Below are positions 58,701 to 60,000 of a DNA stretch of 60,000 nt, piece by piece. Every line of letters begins with the position of its first letter. Within the stretch, counting starts at the first letter, position 1. A model generated the notes under the pieces. It did not search any database. It was not told where the DNA came from and worked only from the letters and a program-made list of their open reading frames with translations. The translations under genes and the position numbers were made by a program. This stretch comes from Antedon mediterranea. Taxonomy: Eukaryota > Echinodermata > Crinoidea > Comatulida > Antedonidae. The stretch covers positions 25,836,365-25,896,364 of the forward strand of contig NC_092678.1 of NCBI RefSeq assembly GCF_964355755.1, given 5' to 3'.

Positions 58701-59982
58701 TATTAAGCCTATTATAGTAGTTTTAATAATTATTAAGCCTATTATAGTAGTTTTAATAATTATTAAGCCTATTATAGTAGTTTTAATAATTATTAAGCCT
58801 ATTATGGTAGTTTTAATAATTATTAAGCCCATTATGGTAGTTTTAATAATTATTAAGCCTATTATGGTAGTTTTAATAATTATTAAGCCTATTATAGTAG
58901 TTTTAATAATTATTAAGCCTATTATGGTAGTTTTAATAATTTACAAGGTCGAATTAGTTTGTCATGTAAAAATGATTTCTTATTTTGTAGATTGTTGTAC
59001 GTGTCCATAGACTCACATGAGGTGAACATGGGTCCAATCTACAACTTTAGACCACAAGTAGCCATATTCTACTTTGCTTACATTATTGTCATAGCATTCT
59101 TTATGGTGAATATCTTTGTGGGTTTCGTCATTGTCACTTTCCAGAGCGCTGGAGAGCAAGAGTATAAAAATTGTGAATTGAATAAAAATCAGGTGATATA
59201 TTATTTCTTTTTTTGTTTATTATGCTATGTCTGCTAAAGCGTGGTTGCCACTAAAACAAAACGCAACACAGAGTATTGATGCAAAGTGCCACAGAGTATT
59301 GATGCAAAGTGCCACAGAGTATTGATGCAAAGTGCCACAGAGTATTGATGCAAAGTGCCACAGAGTATTGATGCAAAGTGCCACAGAGTATTGATGCAAA
59401 GTGCCACAGAGTATTGATGCAAAGTGCCATTTCATAATCACAAGTGGCAACAATATTGCTGCAAACATTGCAGGTTTGATTTCACACAGATGTGAGCAAA
59501 TACAATGATTAAAAGGTCATTTTCTTGTTGTGTAGGTTGCGCAAAGTGCCACAGAGTATTGGTCATTTTCTTGTTGTGTAGGTTGCGCTACTTTGCGTCG
59601 CTAGTGGCAACCACGCTTAAGAAACAATAGAATGTTACAATAACCAATCACATGGTGCAAACCAACCAATCACTGCAGTGATAGTGTCCCTGTCTACTCT
59701 TCCAACATTTAATAAAGTTCCTAACATACATTAGGTGATATTTTTAATTTGTTTCAAGGTTTTATTTTGATGCAATTTGTTTTTAATATTAGATAAATAA
59801 TTCTTTTTTGATTTGTTTTACAGCGGCAGTGTATGGAGTTTGCATTGAATGCAAAGCCAGTTCGGAAATATATACCTAAAAATCCTCATCAGTTAAAGAT
59901 CTGGACAATAGTAACATCAAGGCCGTTTGAATATACAATTTTCATACTTATAATGTTAAACACTATAATATTAGCAATGAAG
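1449..59982 (+). CDS. Cav1: L-type voltage-gated calcium channel alpha-1 subunit (Cav1; CACNA1C/D/F/S-like), spliced, partial at both ends
   Basis: This is the pore-forming subunit of a high-voltage-activated L-type calcium channel in the plasma membrane. In animals it carries depolarisation-driven calcium entry for muscle contraction, secretion and gene regulation. Joined exons (listed individually) give about 1,214 codons: N-terminus, domains I to III and IVS1. Seen directly: filter motifs TMEGW (DI), TGEDW (DII) and TFEGW (DIII); S4 segments with Arg/Lys every third residue; and the [21 protein letters not shown]. The AID core LKGYLDWI and the N-terminal RPQRALFCL are Cav1-type, which argues against Cav2. 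Vertebrate Cav1 proteins are about 1,900-2,200 residues, so roughly 40% of the protein (domain IV, EF hand, IQ motif) lies downstream. All donors are GT and all acceptors AG, with compatible phases. The start codon is not in the window. Confidence 0.97.
1741..2419 (+). other. U12-type (minor spliceosome) intron before IS1
   Basis: The donor is GTATCCTTT, an exact U12 consensus. Bases 2396-2405 read TTTTCTTAAC, matching the U12 branch-site consensus TTCCTTRAY with one difference, about 14 bp from the acceptor, the usual distance. No normal pyrimidine tract is present. Otherwise AT-rich sequence with no other feature. Confidence 0.9.
2420..2525 (+). CDS. Cav1: Cav1 exon 2: IS1
   Basis: Starts with one base completing the Lys codon from exon 1 (VEWK/PFD) and ends in phase 0 at GTAAGT. 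It encodes transmembrane segment IS1 ([20 protein letters not shown]) and the extracellular [10 protein letters not shown]. The FANCVALA core is strongly conserved in Cav channels. The acceptor has a U12 branch motif instead of a normal pyrimidine tract. Confidence 0.95.
4750..5200. repeat. Short tandem duplications and a TA microsatellite
   Basis: A segment of about 92 bp around GAATATTCATGC-GATGATC occurs at about 4755 and 4846; TTCCAGTTCTAAAATTACCG recurs three times to 5180; an alternating TA run is at about 5070-5091. Confidence 0.85.
5421..6346. repeat. 80-bp minisatellite, about 11.5 copies
   Basis: The unit includes AGATACCATGTTTCCAATTC, GAGACACAGTAGGCCTAG and GATGATGGGGTCGATTCC. Copies differ by scattered substitutions. 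Confidence 0.97.
6926..8260. repeat. 55-58-bp minisatellite, about 24 copies
   Basis: The unit includes CTGTATAGTATTATCACTGG, CAGGGATTCATGTAAAA and CAGCAATACTGTG. Two variable sites (CAGGG/CTTGG and GATA/GTTAAA) mix among copies. Predicted ORFs here are artefacts. Confidence 0.97.
9870..10562. repeat. 58-bp minisatellite, 12 copies, GC-richer than surroundings
   Basis: The unit includes GAGGAGTGTATGCCCCTAGC, GCATCTCCCAGGATCTACCC and TTGTGTACAATTCAAAAT; only a few point differences across the array. Confidence 0.97.
10600..10749. mobile_element. MITE family A copy, left end eroded
   Basis: The right part ends GTGTAGACAGAGCTTAA and the interior ATATGACATCATCATGTCCA matches the family; the left terminus is diverged after the 58-bp array. 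Confidence 0.65.
11100..11415 (+). other. Pyrimidine-rich segment ending in an A-run; unclassified
   Basis: A run rich in TGTCC/CTTGTCC words ends in GAATTTAAAAAAAAAATG. It could be the 3' tail of an old retroelement. No coding similarity is seen in its short ORFs. Confidence 0.25.
11814..11882. repeat. 17-bp tandem repeat, 4 copies
   Basis: Copies of ACCATTACAAGTATTTA, one with ACCGTT. Confidence 0.85.
11932..12783. mobile_element. 852-bp CpG-rich non-autonomous TIR element, superfamily unknown
   Basis: Begins GGGCCTGTTTCTAT and ends with its complement ATAGAAACAGGCCC. Subterminal regions are dense in AACCGTTCT / AACCGGTTT motifs on both strands. Base composition differs sharply from the flanking AT-rich intron. 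No clear target-site duplication is seen. Confidence 0.7.
12792..12918. repeat. 62-bp tandem duplication
   Basis: TCATGTTATTGTTTTATGAT through CAGTTGTTGATATCACA occurs twice, directly after the 852-bp TIR element. Confidence 0.9.
13263..13315 (-). mobile_element. Possible tRNA-derived SINE fragment
   Basis: The minus strand reads a tRNA-like order ending near TCCTAGGACCCTAAGTTCAA, resembling an anticodon arm followed by a weak B box. Only a remnant, with no tail or target duplication. Confidence 0.25.
13330..13690. repeat. Probable dispersed repeat fragment
   Basis: The segment with GTTCTTTAAAGTGCACATGA and GGACCTATGGTTTATAGTCC resembles a dispersed repeat I associate with marine invertebrate genomes. 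Class not determined from sequence alone. Confidence 0.35.
13835..13976. repeat. Duplication of about 64 bp separated by telomere-type TTAGGG repeats
   Basis: Two copies of TAGTCAGCCTACAGTTGATC through GTTGGCGTGG flank GGGTTAGGGTTAGGGTTAG at 13897-13915. Confidence 0.9.
14882..15507. mobile_element. Non-autonomous TIR element with TTAA target sites (piggyBac-like MITE)
   Basis: TTAA occurs at 14878-14881 and 15508-15511. Termini are AGCCCCATTCCCT and, on the other strand at the right end, AGACCCCTTCCCT. The 626-bp interior is non-coding and CpG-richer than its surroundings (GCGCGCGG, CTAGGCCTA motifs). The TTAA flanks and imperfect short TIRs suggest piggyBac-type mobilisation; no transposase is encoded. 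Confidence 0.7.
17014..17162. mobile_element. MITE family A copy
   Basis: Same termini AAGCTCTGTCTACACTATCA and complement, with a similar interior (CATATTCGGGCACATCACAT). Located in the 18.7 kb intron. Confidence 0.8.
18152..18212. repeat. 61-bp near-perfect palindrome
   Basis: 30-bp arms (left begins ACTGGTAATTAAGTTATT) with one mismatch and a 1-base centre. Confidence 0.93.
19670..19800. repeat. 46-bp tandem repeat, 2.5 copies
   Basis: TACACTCATCTGTGTAAGGG through TTGTCCCCTAGCTAA twice, then a partial diverged copy; a 16-bp GGTGCTAGTCCATAGC repeat (3 copies) follows at about 20004-20055. Confidence 0.85.
21275..21414 (+). CDS. Cav1: Cav1 exon 3: IS2 and IS3
   Basis: Phase 0 at its start and phase 2 at its end, after an 18.7 kb intron. 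It encodes [20 protein letters not shown] (IS2, with the acidic residue of the voltage-sensor charge-transfer centre), a short intracellular loop, and [13 protein letters not shown] (IS3, with the conserved Asp). The donor is GTAAGT. Spacing and sequence match vertebrate Cav1 at this position. Confidence 0.95.
22848..23225. repeat. 53-bp minisatellite, 7 copies, each with a hairpin
   Basis: The unit contains GGCCTAGATGTATTATATGC then CAGGGTAAA-CATCTGA-TTTACCCTG, a 9-bp perfect stem with a 7-base loop; CAGGG/CCGGG variants shorten the stem slightly. Confidence 0.95.
24227..24855. repeat. 142-bp tandem repeat, about 4 copies
   Basis: Three near-identical copies plus a diverged 5' copy near 24235. 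The unit includes AGGGAGAGATATATTATTTA and a pyrimidine-rich segment of CTTCC/CTCC motifs. Confidence 0.93.
25854..25957. repeat. 50-bp tandem duplication
   Basis: TTTTAGTTGAGTTGAAATGA and the following 30 bases occur twice in direct succession with no visible mismatch. Confidence 0.9.
26014..26494. repeat. 37-bp minisatellite, 13 copies
   Basis: The unit is TTTATAATATTAGTAGCC plus TATCTAAGAAAATGAAACG, essentially identical in all copies, suggesting recent expansion. Unrelated to the 37-bp array near exon 20. Confidence 0.97.
26521..26609. repeat. A26 tract between two imperfect direct repeats
   Basis: 26 A residues at 26546-26571 lie between two near-copies of a stretch reading GTTTTCTTT-GTAAACTGGTT. 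Possibly a small duplication or retro-insertion scar. Confidence 0.6.
26638..27855. repeat. 29-bp minisatellite, about 42 copies
   Basis: The unit is GTATCTGATACTAAATG plus TACTAAGTGAAA. Variants are arranged in blocks: GATAC (26645 to about 27140), GATGC (27158-27775), then GATAC again; a GCAAG block covers about 27060-27240 across the first boundary. Confidence 0.97.
28763..28878 (+). CDS. Cav1: Cav1 exon 4: IS3-S4 loop and IS4 voltage sensor
   Basis: Completes the Gly codon from exon 3. It encodes [18 protein letters not shown], then the voltage sensor [20 protein letters not shown] with charges at every third position. The IS3-S4 loop is short and Ser/Thr-rich compared with vertebrate Cav1.2. 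It ends one base into the Ser codon shared with exon 5; the donor is GTAAGT. Confidence 0.95.
28879..30275 (+). other. Intron between exons 4 and 5
   Basis: AT-rich; only the 24-bp minisatellite at 29362-29492 stands out. Confidence 0.8.
29362..29492. repeat. 24-bp minisatellite, about 5 copies
   Basis: The unit is TTAAGTCGGGTCTG plus TTTCTGCTGC, with one copy carrying an extra GGGTCTG. Confidence 0.9.
30276..30428 (+). CDS. Cav1: Cav1 exon 5: IS4-S5 linker and IS5
   Basis: Encodes [19 protein letters not shown] (S4-S5 linker into IS5), then [20 protein letters not shown] and the start of the extracellular turret with a Cys (ACYFTNS). The phase is 2 to 1 and the donor is GTAAGA. The intron that follows is only 287 bp and half of it is a TIR element. 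Confidence 0.95.
30524..30663. mobile_element. 140-bp MITE (PIF/Harbinger-like), family A, with TTA target-site duplication
   Basis: Termini AGCTCTGTCTACACTAT and its complement; TTA at 30521-30523 and 30664-30666. The interior is itself symmetric (ATATGG-ACAT-ATGATGTCAT-like). It occupies half of the intron between exons 5 and 6, ending 52 bp before exon 6. Confidence 0.8.
30716..30912 (+). CDS. Cav1: Cav1 exon 6: domain I pore loop and selectivity filter
   Basis: Encodes the turret with several cysteines ([16 protein letters not shown], likely disulphide-bonded), then [20 protein letters not shown] followed by WTQIMYY. The Glu in TMEGW is the domain I member of the EEEE calcium filter. It ends in phase 0 at GTAAGT, so it can join either alternative IS6 exon, both of which begin in phase 0. 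Confidence 0.97.
31670..32320. repeat. Degenerate GT-rich minisatellite just upstream of exon 7a
   Basis: About 35 diverged copies of an 18-bp motif GGTGTGGCTTTTGTTAGA. In the transcript this is a GU-rich tract of about 650 bases ending about 130 bp before the exon 7a acceptor. The minus-strand 137-residue Ser/Thr/Lys/His ORF is an artefact of the repeat. Confidence 0.93.
32449..32552 (+). CDS. Cav1: Cav1 exon 7a: alternative IS6 exon, first copy
   Basis: 104 bp between TTGGCAG and GTAAGT, phase 0 to 2. It encodes [18 protein letters not shown] followed by [17 protein letters not shown], the inner pore helix of domain I. Exon 7b, 463 bp downstream, has the same length and phases and a homologous product. 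The final Gly codon, split across the junction, is at the position of the Timothy-syndrome residue in human Cav1.2 (family knowledge). Confidence 0.95.
32553..33015 (+). other. 463-bp intron between the alternative IS6 exons
   Basis: Unique AT-rich sequence with strong GT-AG signals at both ends and no repeat. Long enough for ordinary splicing, so exclusivity is not enforced by intron size but by frame or regulators. Confidence 0.8.
33016..33119 (+). CDS. Cav1: Cav1 exon 7b: alternative IS6 exon, second copy
   Basis: 104 bp between CCACAG and GTAAGT, phase 0 to 2. It encodes [18 protein letters not shown] followed by [17 protein letters not shown]. It differs from 7a at 9 of 35 residues, mostly in the extracellular start and upper helix; the lower gate half is nearly identical. 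Including 7a and 7b together adds 208 bp, which shifts the frame, so they must be used one at a time. Confidence 0.94.
33905..34498. repeat. 93/97-bp tandem repeat, about 6 copies
   Basis: The unit includes GTGACCATATTTGGTCAAAC, GTAACAAAAACTTTAATAAG and GGCTTCAGTCCTTTTTGTAA. Copies with and without a short GTAAC insertion alternate, indicating dimer-level amplification. Confidence 0.93.
35285..35353. repeat. 20-bp tandem repeat, 4 copies
   Basis: TAAGTTTCCCGCCGCCCTC repeated; strikingly GC-rich within an AT-rich intron. Confidence 0.88.
36542..37042. mobile_element. MITE with about 50-bp terminal inverted repeats and TA flanks (Tc1/mariner-like)
   Basis: Left terminus GGGAGGTTTCGCAATCTTAC and the matching right terminus pair over about 50 bp with two mismatches; TA flanks both sides. 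The 501-bp interior encodes nothing recognisable. The TA target site suggests the Tc1/mariner superfamily. Confidence 0.8.
40884..40999 (+). CDS. Cav1: Cav1 exon 8: I-II linker with beta-subunit AID
   Basis: Completes the Gly of IS6, then encodes [20 protein letters not shown] and [17 protein letters not shown]; the final Glu of the AID is split with exon 9. Every position of the AID consensus (QQxExxLxGYxxWIxxxE) is met, so binding to a Cav-beta subunit is expected. The LKGYLDWI core is Cav1-type. Confidence 0.96.
41088..41190. mobile_element. MITE family A copy, truncated and diverged
   Basis: Left AAAGCTATGTCTATCCTATC is recognisable, as is the interior ATCATCATGTCCATACATGG; the right end is degraded. 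Confidence 0.55.
41732..41785 (+). CDS. Cav1: Cav1 exon 9: acidic I-II linker
   Basis: 54 bp, phase 2 to 1, after a T8CAG acceptor and before GTAAGT. It encodes [18 protein letters not shown], acidic then proline-rich, as directly follows the AID in other Cav1 channels. Little else is conserved here across the family. Confidence 0.88.
42083..42097 (+). other. Candidate 15-bp microexon in I-II linker
   Basis: Between a pyrimidine-rich acceptor (ATTTACAG) and GTATGG lie 15 bases that would read EPYWS in phase 1 to 1, matching the phases of exons 9 and 10. No family homology supports it; it is chance-prone and needs transcript data. Confidence 0.2.
42763..43253. repeat. About 53-bp minisatellite, 9-10 copies
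   Basis: The unit includes GAGGGAATGTGGCCACCTAA and ACCAATAAATGACTTGAATA; later copies have a shortened GTCATAGGTCATAGG variant. Confidence 0.93.
44669..44704 (+). CDS. Cav1: Cav1 exon 10: 36-bp in-frame exon in I-II linker, possibly a cassette
   Basis: 36 bp between CTGCTGCAG and GTATGA, phase 1 to 1, encoding [12 protein letters not shown]. The length is a multiple of three and the flanking phases match, so inclusion or skipping keeps the frame. Vertebrate Cav1.2 has an alternative exon (9*) in the same linker, though I see no sequence similarity to it. It is supported only by splice signals and open frame, so it is less certain than its neighbours. Confidence 0.65.
45299..45392 (+). CDS. 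Cav1: Cav1 exon 11: acidic end of I-II linker
   Basis: Phase 1 in and phase 2 out, acceptor AATTCCAG, donor GTATAG. It encodes [18 protein letters not shown] then [13 protein letters not shown], which leads into the basic stretch before IIS1. The Ser/Asp-rich run ([11 protein letters not shown]) looks like a casein kinase 2 type target; that is inference. Confidence 0.9.
45496..45656 (+). CDS. Cav1: Cav1 exon 12: end of I-II linker and IIS1
   Basis: Encodes [20 protein letters not shown], a typical Cav1 basic segment, then [20 protein letters not shown] (IIS1) and [13 protein letters not shown]. The acceptor is ambiguous: TATAG at 45495 and GGAG at 45498 both keep the frame and differ by one Arg codon. 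The first is taken because of its better context. It ends phase 1 at GTACGA. Confidence 0.94.
45657..46511 (+). other. Intron between exons 12 and 13
   Basis: The first 490 bp are unique AT-rich sequence; the last third is the pyrimidine-rich minisatellite. Confidence 0.75.
46145..46482. repeat. 39-bp pyrimidine-rich minisatellite, about 8 copies, upstream of exon 13
   Basis: The unit is ATTCCTTTTCTTCCTTCTTT plus AATTGGTTCAGTTAAAATC. Each copy carries a near-perfect pyrimidine tract and an AG shortly after (TTCAG). It ends about 30 bp before the exon 13 acceptor. Confidence 0.96.
46512..46737 (+). CDS. Cav1: Cav1 exon 13: IIS2, IIS3 and IIS4
   Basis: Encodes [20 protein letters not shown] (IIS2), [20 protein letters not shown] (IIS3, conserved FNRFD), and [18 protein letters not shown], the domain II voltage sensor with regularly spaced Arg/Lys. 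Phase 1 to 2. The acceptor lies about 30 bp after a 39-bp pyrimidine-rich minisatellite. Confidence 0.96.
46738..47158 (+). other. Intron between exons 13 and 14
   Basis: Unique AT-rich sequence; nothing further recognised. Confidence 0.75.
47159..47369 (+). CDS. Cav1: Cav1 exon 14: IIS4-S5 linker, IIS5 and first part of pore loop
   Basis: Encodes [20 protein letters not shown] (S4-S5 linker), a leucine-rich IIS5 ([20 protein letters not shown]), [16 protein letters not shown] and [14 protein letters not shown]. It ends in phase 0 at [16 protein letters not shown] and LLGMQ are near-identical to vertebrate Cav1. A 49-bp tandem duplication lies in the intron just downstream. Confidence 0.96.
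47370..47899 (+). other. Intron between exons 14 and 15
   Basis: Contains the 49-bp duplication near its 5' end; the rest is unremarkable. Confidence 0.75.
47410..47504. repeat. 49-bp tandem duplication after exon 14
   Basis: GATATAATAAAGACATATAT through ATTC-ATCCTACTT occurs twice with small differences. Confidence 0.85.
47900..48020 (+). CDS. Cav1: Cav1 exon 15: domain II selectivity filter and start of IIS6
   Basis: Starts in phase 0 after TTTGTAG. It encodes [20 protein letters not shown], carrying the domain II filter Glu in TGEDW, and then the first half of IIS6 ([13 protein letters not shown]). It ends one base into the Tyr codon of GNYILLNVF at a U12 donor (GTATCCTTT). Confidence 0.96.
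48021..48400 (+). other. U12-type (minor spliceosome) intron within IIS6
   Basis: The donor is GTATCCTTT. Bases 48380-48388 read TTCTTTAAC, one difference from the branch consensus, ending 12 bp before the AG. The acceptor side (GAAGATAAATAG) is purine-rich and would be a poor U2 acceptor. Nothing else is seen in the intron. Confidence 0.88.
48401..48650 (+). CDS. Cav1: Cav1 exon 16: end of IIS6 and start of II-III linker
   Basis: Completes IIS6 with [20 protein letters not shown], nearly invariant in Cav1, followed by a charged helix [20 protein letters not shown] and a linker ending EQNHKNGR. The acceptor (AGATAAATAG) has almost no pyrimidine tract, which is explained by the U12 branch motif upstream. 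Phase 1 to 2, donor GTACGA. Confidence 0.95.
48920..49085. repeat. Imperfect tandem repeat of about 55-60 bp, 3 copies
   Basis: Copies of AGTAGC-TTCATTTGATTGGA ... TCACATGGTGTGCAATAG lie in the intron before exon 17. Confidence 0.85.
49126..49178 (+). CDS. Cav1: Cav1 exon 17: II-III linker
   Basis: 53 bp, phase 2 to 1, encoding [17 protein letters not shown]. The acceptor TTTTATTACAG and donor GTAAAT are acceptable. Short and acidic, typical of the poorly conserved centre of the II-III linker. Skipping exons 17 and 18 together would remove 210 bp and keep the frame, although skipping either alone would not. Confidence 0.85.
49442..49598 (+). CDS. Cav1: Cav1 exon 18: end of II-III linker
   Basis: Encodes [37 protein letters not shown] and [13 protein letters not shown]. 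The P-x-P-R-x-M/L-S-E-L and SxFIFS elements match the conserved segment just before IIIS1 in Cav1. Phase 1 to 2, donor GTAGAT. A 66-bp minisatellite of 31 copies begins about 30 bp downstream. Confidence 0.94.
49630..51679. repeat. 66-bp minisatellite, about 31 copies
   Basis: The unit contains GTTGATTAAAGTGACAGACT, CATTCAAAGGGAATTTCAG and TCCATGTTTGTTTCCATT followed by CCCCCAG. Copies are highly uniform. Because 66 is a multiple of three and no stop occurs in some frames, long artefactual ORFs appear on both strands; none is a gene. It fills the intron between exons 18 and 19. Confidence 0.98.
51770..51899 (+). CDS. Cav1: Cav1 exon 19: IIIS1
   Basis: Completes Arg of NRFR, then encodes [20 protein letters not shown] and [24 protein letters not shown]1 and its extracellular end. 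AAEDPV is a Cav1 hallmark. It ends in phase 0 at GTAACC and is preceded by a 2 kb minisatellite intron. Confidence 0.95.
52138..52300. mobile_element. MITE family A copy
   Basis: Left AAGCTCTGTCTACACTATCA; right end has one change (GACAGAACTT). Located in the intron between exons 19 and 20. Confidence 0.8.
53525..53637. repeat. 52-bp tandem duplication
   Basis: TTCATTACTAACATAA-AACA through CTTTTAATCATTC occurs twice, upstream of exon 20. Confidence 0.85.
53741..53800 (+). CDS. Cav1: Cav1 exon 20: IIIS2, 60 bp
   Basis: Exactly 60 bp, phase 0 to 0, encoding [20 protein letters not shown]. Vertebrate Cav1.2 has two mutually exclusive 60-bp exons (21/22) at this position; here I see a single copy. 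The last 13 bases of the exon and its donor GTAATT form the first unit of the 24-copy 37-bp array that fills the start of the next intron. Confidence 0.95.
53788..54675. repeat. 37-bp minisatellite, 24 copies, containing the exon 20 donor site
   Basis: The unit runs AATCATGCTAAAGGTAATT then ATTACAAATAGACACTCA. The first copy overlaps the last 13 bases of exon 20, so each unit repeats the exon end and 5' splice site. Units differ mainly by TCATG/TTATG; two copies have AAAAGTAATT in place of AAAGGTAATT. The array length is 24 x 37 bp exactly. Confidence 0.97.
54683..54886. mobile_element. 204-bp MITE with about 28-bp TIRs abutting the 37-bp array
   Basis: Left AGGGCCAACTAAGACATCGT and the right end, complement of AGGCCAACTCAGACAGCATC, pair imperfectly; TA flanks. 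It starts a few bases after the array ends and is GC-richer than its surroundings. Confidence 0.7.
55001..55107 (+). CDS. Cav1: Cav1 exon 21: IIIS2-S3 loop and IIIS3
   Basis: Encodes [20 protein letters not shown] then [16 protein letters not shown]. HKGxFCRNxFNxLDLLVV is strongly conserved in Cav1. Acceptor TTATCTTGCAG, donor GTAAGT, phase 0 to 2. Confidence 0.96.
55108..57113 (+). other. Intron between exons 21 and 22
   Basis: AT-rich; the 79-bp duplication and short duplications near 55445-55500 and 55683-55730 are the only structure seen. Confidence 0.75.
56089..56250. repeat. 79-bp tandem duplication
   Basis: GAATCACTATCTCCACTATA through GCACATCCATATTAATGAAT occurs twice with minor differences, in the intron between exons 21 and 22. 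Confidence 0.88.
57114..57204 (+). CDS. Cav1: Cav1 exon 22: IIIS4 voltage sensor
   Basis: Encodes [20 protein letters not shown] followed by [10 protein letters not shown], the domain III sensor with K/R at every third position and the invariant [11 protein letters not shown]4-S5 linker. Phase 2 to 0, donor GTAATT. Confidence 0.96.
57300..57802. repeat. Decayed tandem repeat (about 4 copies) spanning intron end and exon 23 start
   Basis: A motif ATGATTTTACCCAACTTG recurs at about 57366, 57470, 57616 and 57735, each followed by a GTG-rich stretch and a copy of the exon 23 acceptor region in varying decay; the last copy runs into real exon 23. Spacings of about 104, 146 and 118 bp reflect indels. 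Confidence 0.75.
57536..57573 (+). pseudogene. Decayed copy of the start of exon 23 (pseudoexon with stop)
   Basis: After CTTCTACAG, 38 bases align with the first 44 bases of exon 23 (shared GTTCA-TGTG-GATA-TTG-AATTAAAAC-ATAG blocks, with small deletions). Joined in phase 0 it reads into TGA after seven codons. It is followed by GTAGTT, a possible donor, so it could be spliced in as a premature-stop exon. Confidence 0.6.
57803..57963 (+). CDS. Cav1: Cav1 exon 23: IIIS5 and start of domain III turret
   Basis: Encodes [39 protein letters not shown] and [18 protein letters not shown]5 forms part of the dihydropyridine site in mammals; the Gln known as 1043 (rabbit Cav1.2 numbering, from memory) reads Lys here. 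Phase 0 to 2, donor GTAAGT. Decayed copies of its 5' end lie in the preceding intron. Confidence 0.96.
58281..58427 (+). CDS. Cav1: Cav1 exon 24: domain III pore loop and filter
   Basis: Encodes [40 protein letters not shown] and FEGWP. The Glu of TFEGW is the third filter residue. NNRT is a potential N-glycosylation site in the turret. Phase 2 to 2, donor GTAAGT. The 3' half and donor are duplicated 148 bp downstream. Confidence 0.96.
58496..58610 (+). pseudogene. Duplicated 3' half of exon 24 with its donor
   Basis: 115 bp matching 58348-58462 with one mismatch (GCT to GTT, Ala to Val in YYAML). The copy contains TFEGWPK and the GTAAGT donor plus 35 bp of intron. It has no AG acceptor at its 5' edge, so it should not act as an independent exon. 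Confidence 0.85.
58690..58943. repeat. 30-bp minisatellite, about 8 copies, upstream of exon 25
   Basis: The unit is TAATAATTATTAAGCC plus TATTATAGTAGTTT with A/G at one site (ATAG/ATGG). It ends about 48 bp before the exon 25 acceptor; the ORF through it is an artefact. Confidence 0.95.
58991..59192 (+). CDS. Cav1: Cav1 exon 25: IIIS6 and start of III-IV linker
   Basis: Encodes [60 protein letters not shown] and [17 protein letters not shown] and [10 protein letters not shown] are hallmark Cav1 sequence. In mammals IIIS6 contributes to the dihydropyridine pocket; the first of the usual FFMM methionines is kept and the second is Val. It ends in phase 0 at GTGATA, a weak donor. Confidence 0.96.
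59238..59617. mobile_element. 380-bp TIR element (TAA target site) containing an internal minisatellite
   Basis: Termini AGCGTGGTTGCCACTA and complement; TAA at 59235-59237 and 59618-59620, as in PIF/Harbinger elements. The interior holds seven to eight copies of a 23-bp unit (CACAGAGTATTGATGCAAAG-TGC) at 59267-59430 and a later partial copy. Confidence 0.8.
59824..59982 (+). CDS. Cav1: Cav1 exon 26: III-IV linker and IVS1; last exon in window
   Basis: Phase 0 at both ends. It encodes [40 protein letters not shown] and [13 protein letters not shown]. RQCxExALxAxPxRxYIPKNxxQ is the invariant III-IV linker, followed by IVS1. Donor GTAATT at 59983. The gene continues beyond the window. Confidence 0.96.
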
Positions 59983-60000
59983 GTAATTGAGCCATTGACT

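Noticed and set aside
1449-59982. Cav2 or Cav3 identity
   Set aside because: AID core [23 protein letters not shown] and TFEGW are Cav1-type; Cav3 lacks an AID and has Asp in two filters.

Overview
The window is 60 kb of an AT-rich, intron-rich animal genome. It is occupied almost entirely by one plus-strand gene, an L-type voltage-gated calcium channel alpha-1 subunit (Cav1, the invertebrate counterpart of vertebrate CACNA1C/D/F/S). Twenty-seven coding segments are placed (26 in any one transcript, because two are alternatives). They join in frame without a stop into about 1,214 codons. These run from the cytoplasmic N-terminus (start codon upstream of the window) through domains I, II and III to the first transmembrane segment of domain IV; the rest of domain IV and the C-terminus lie beyond position 60000. 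Exon phases agree at every junction. The three pore-loop filter glutamates (TMEGW, TGEDW, TFEGW), three S4 voltage sensors and a complete beta-subunit-binding AID motif are present. The AID core LKGYLDWI is the Cav1 type rather than the Cav2 type. No second gene, rRNA, convincing tRNA or CRISPR array was found.

Layout: 1-1448 upstream intron or flank; 1449-2525 N-terminus and IS1; 2526-21274 an 18.7 kb intron full of minisatellites and terminal-inverted-repeat elements; 21275-33119 rest of domain I, ending in two alternative IS6 exons; 33120-45392 I-II linker; 45496-48650 domain II; 48401-49598 II-III linker; 51770-59192 domain III; 59824-59982 III-IV linker and IVS1.

Three things stand out. 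(1) The gene has a mutually exclusive IS6 exon pair like exons 8/8a of vertebrate Cav1.2, and including both copies would break the frame. (2) Two introns carry textbook U12 (minor spliceosome) signals. (3) Domain III shows repeated tandem duplication of exon-intron junctions: the exon-20 donor is reiterated 24 times in a 37-bp array, the exon-23 acceptor exists as decayed upstream copies including a pseudoexon with a stop, and the 3' half of exon 24 with its donor is duplicated. Minisatellites make up roughly a fifth of the window. Several sit beside splice sites, and some contain splice-site-like or pyrimidine-rich sequence.

Organism: the metazoan gene structure, vertebrate-like splice positions, U12 introns, vertebrate-type telomeric TTAGGG repeats and many TIR elements fit a marine invertebrate, most plausibly a deuterostome such as an echinoderm. 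This is inference; nothing in the window fixes the species.
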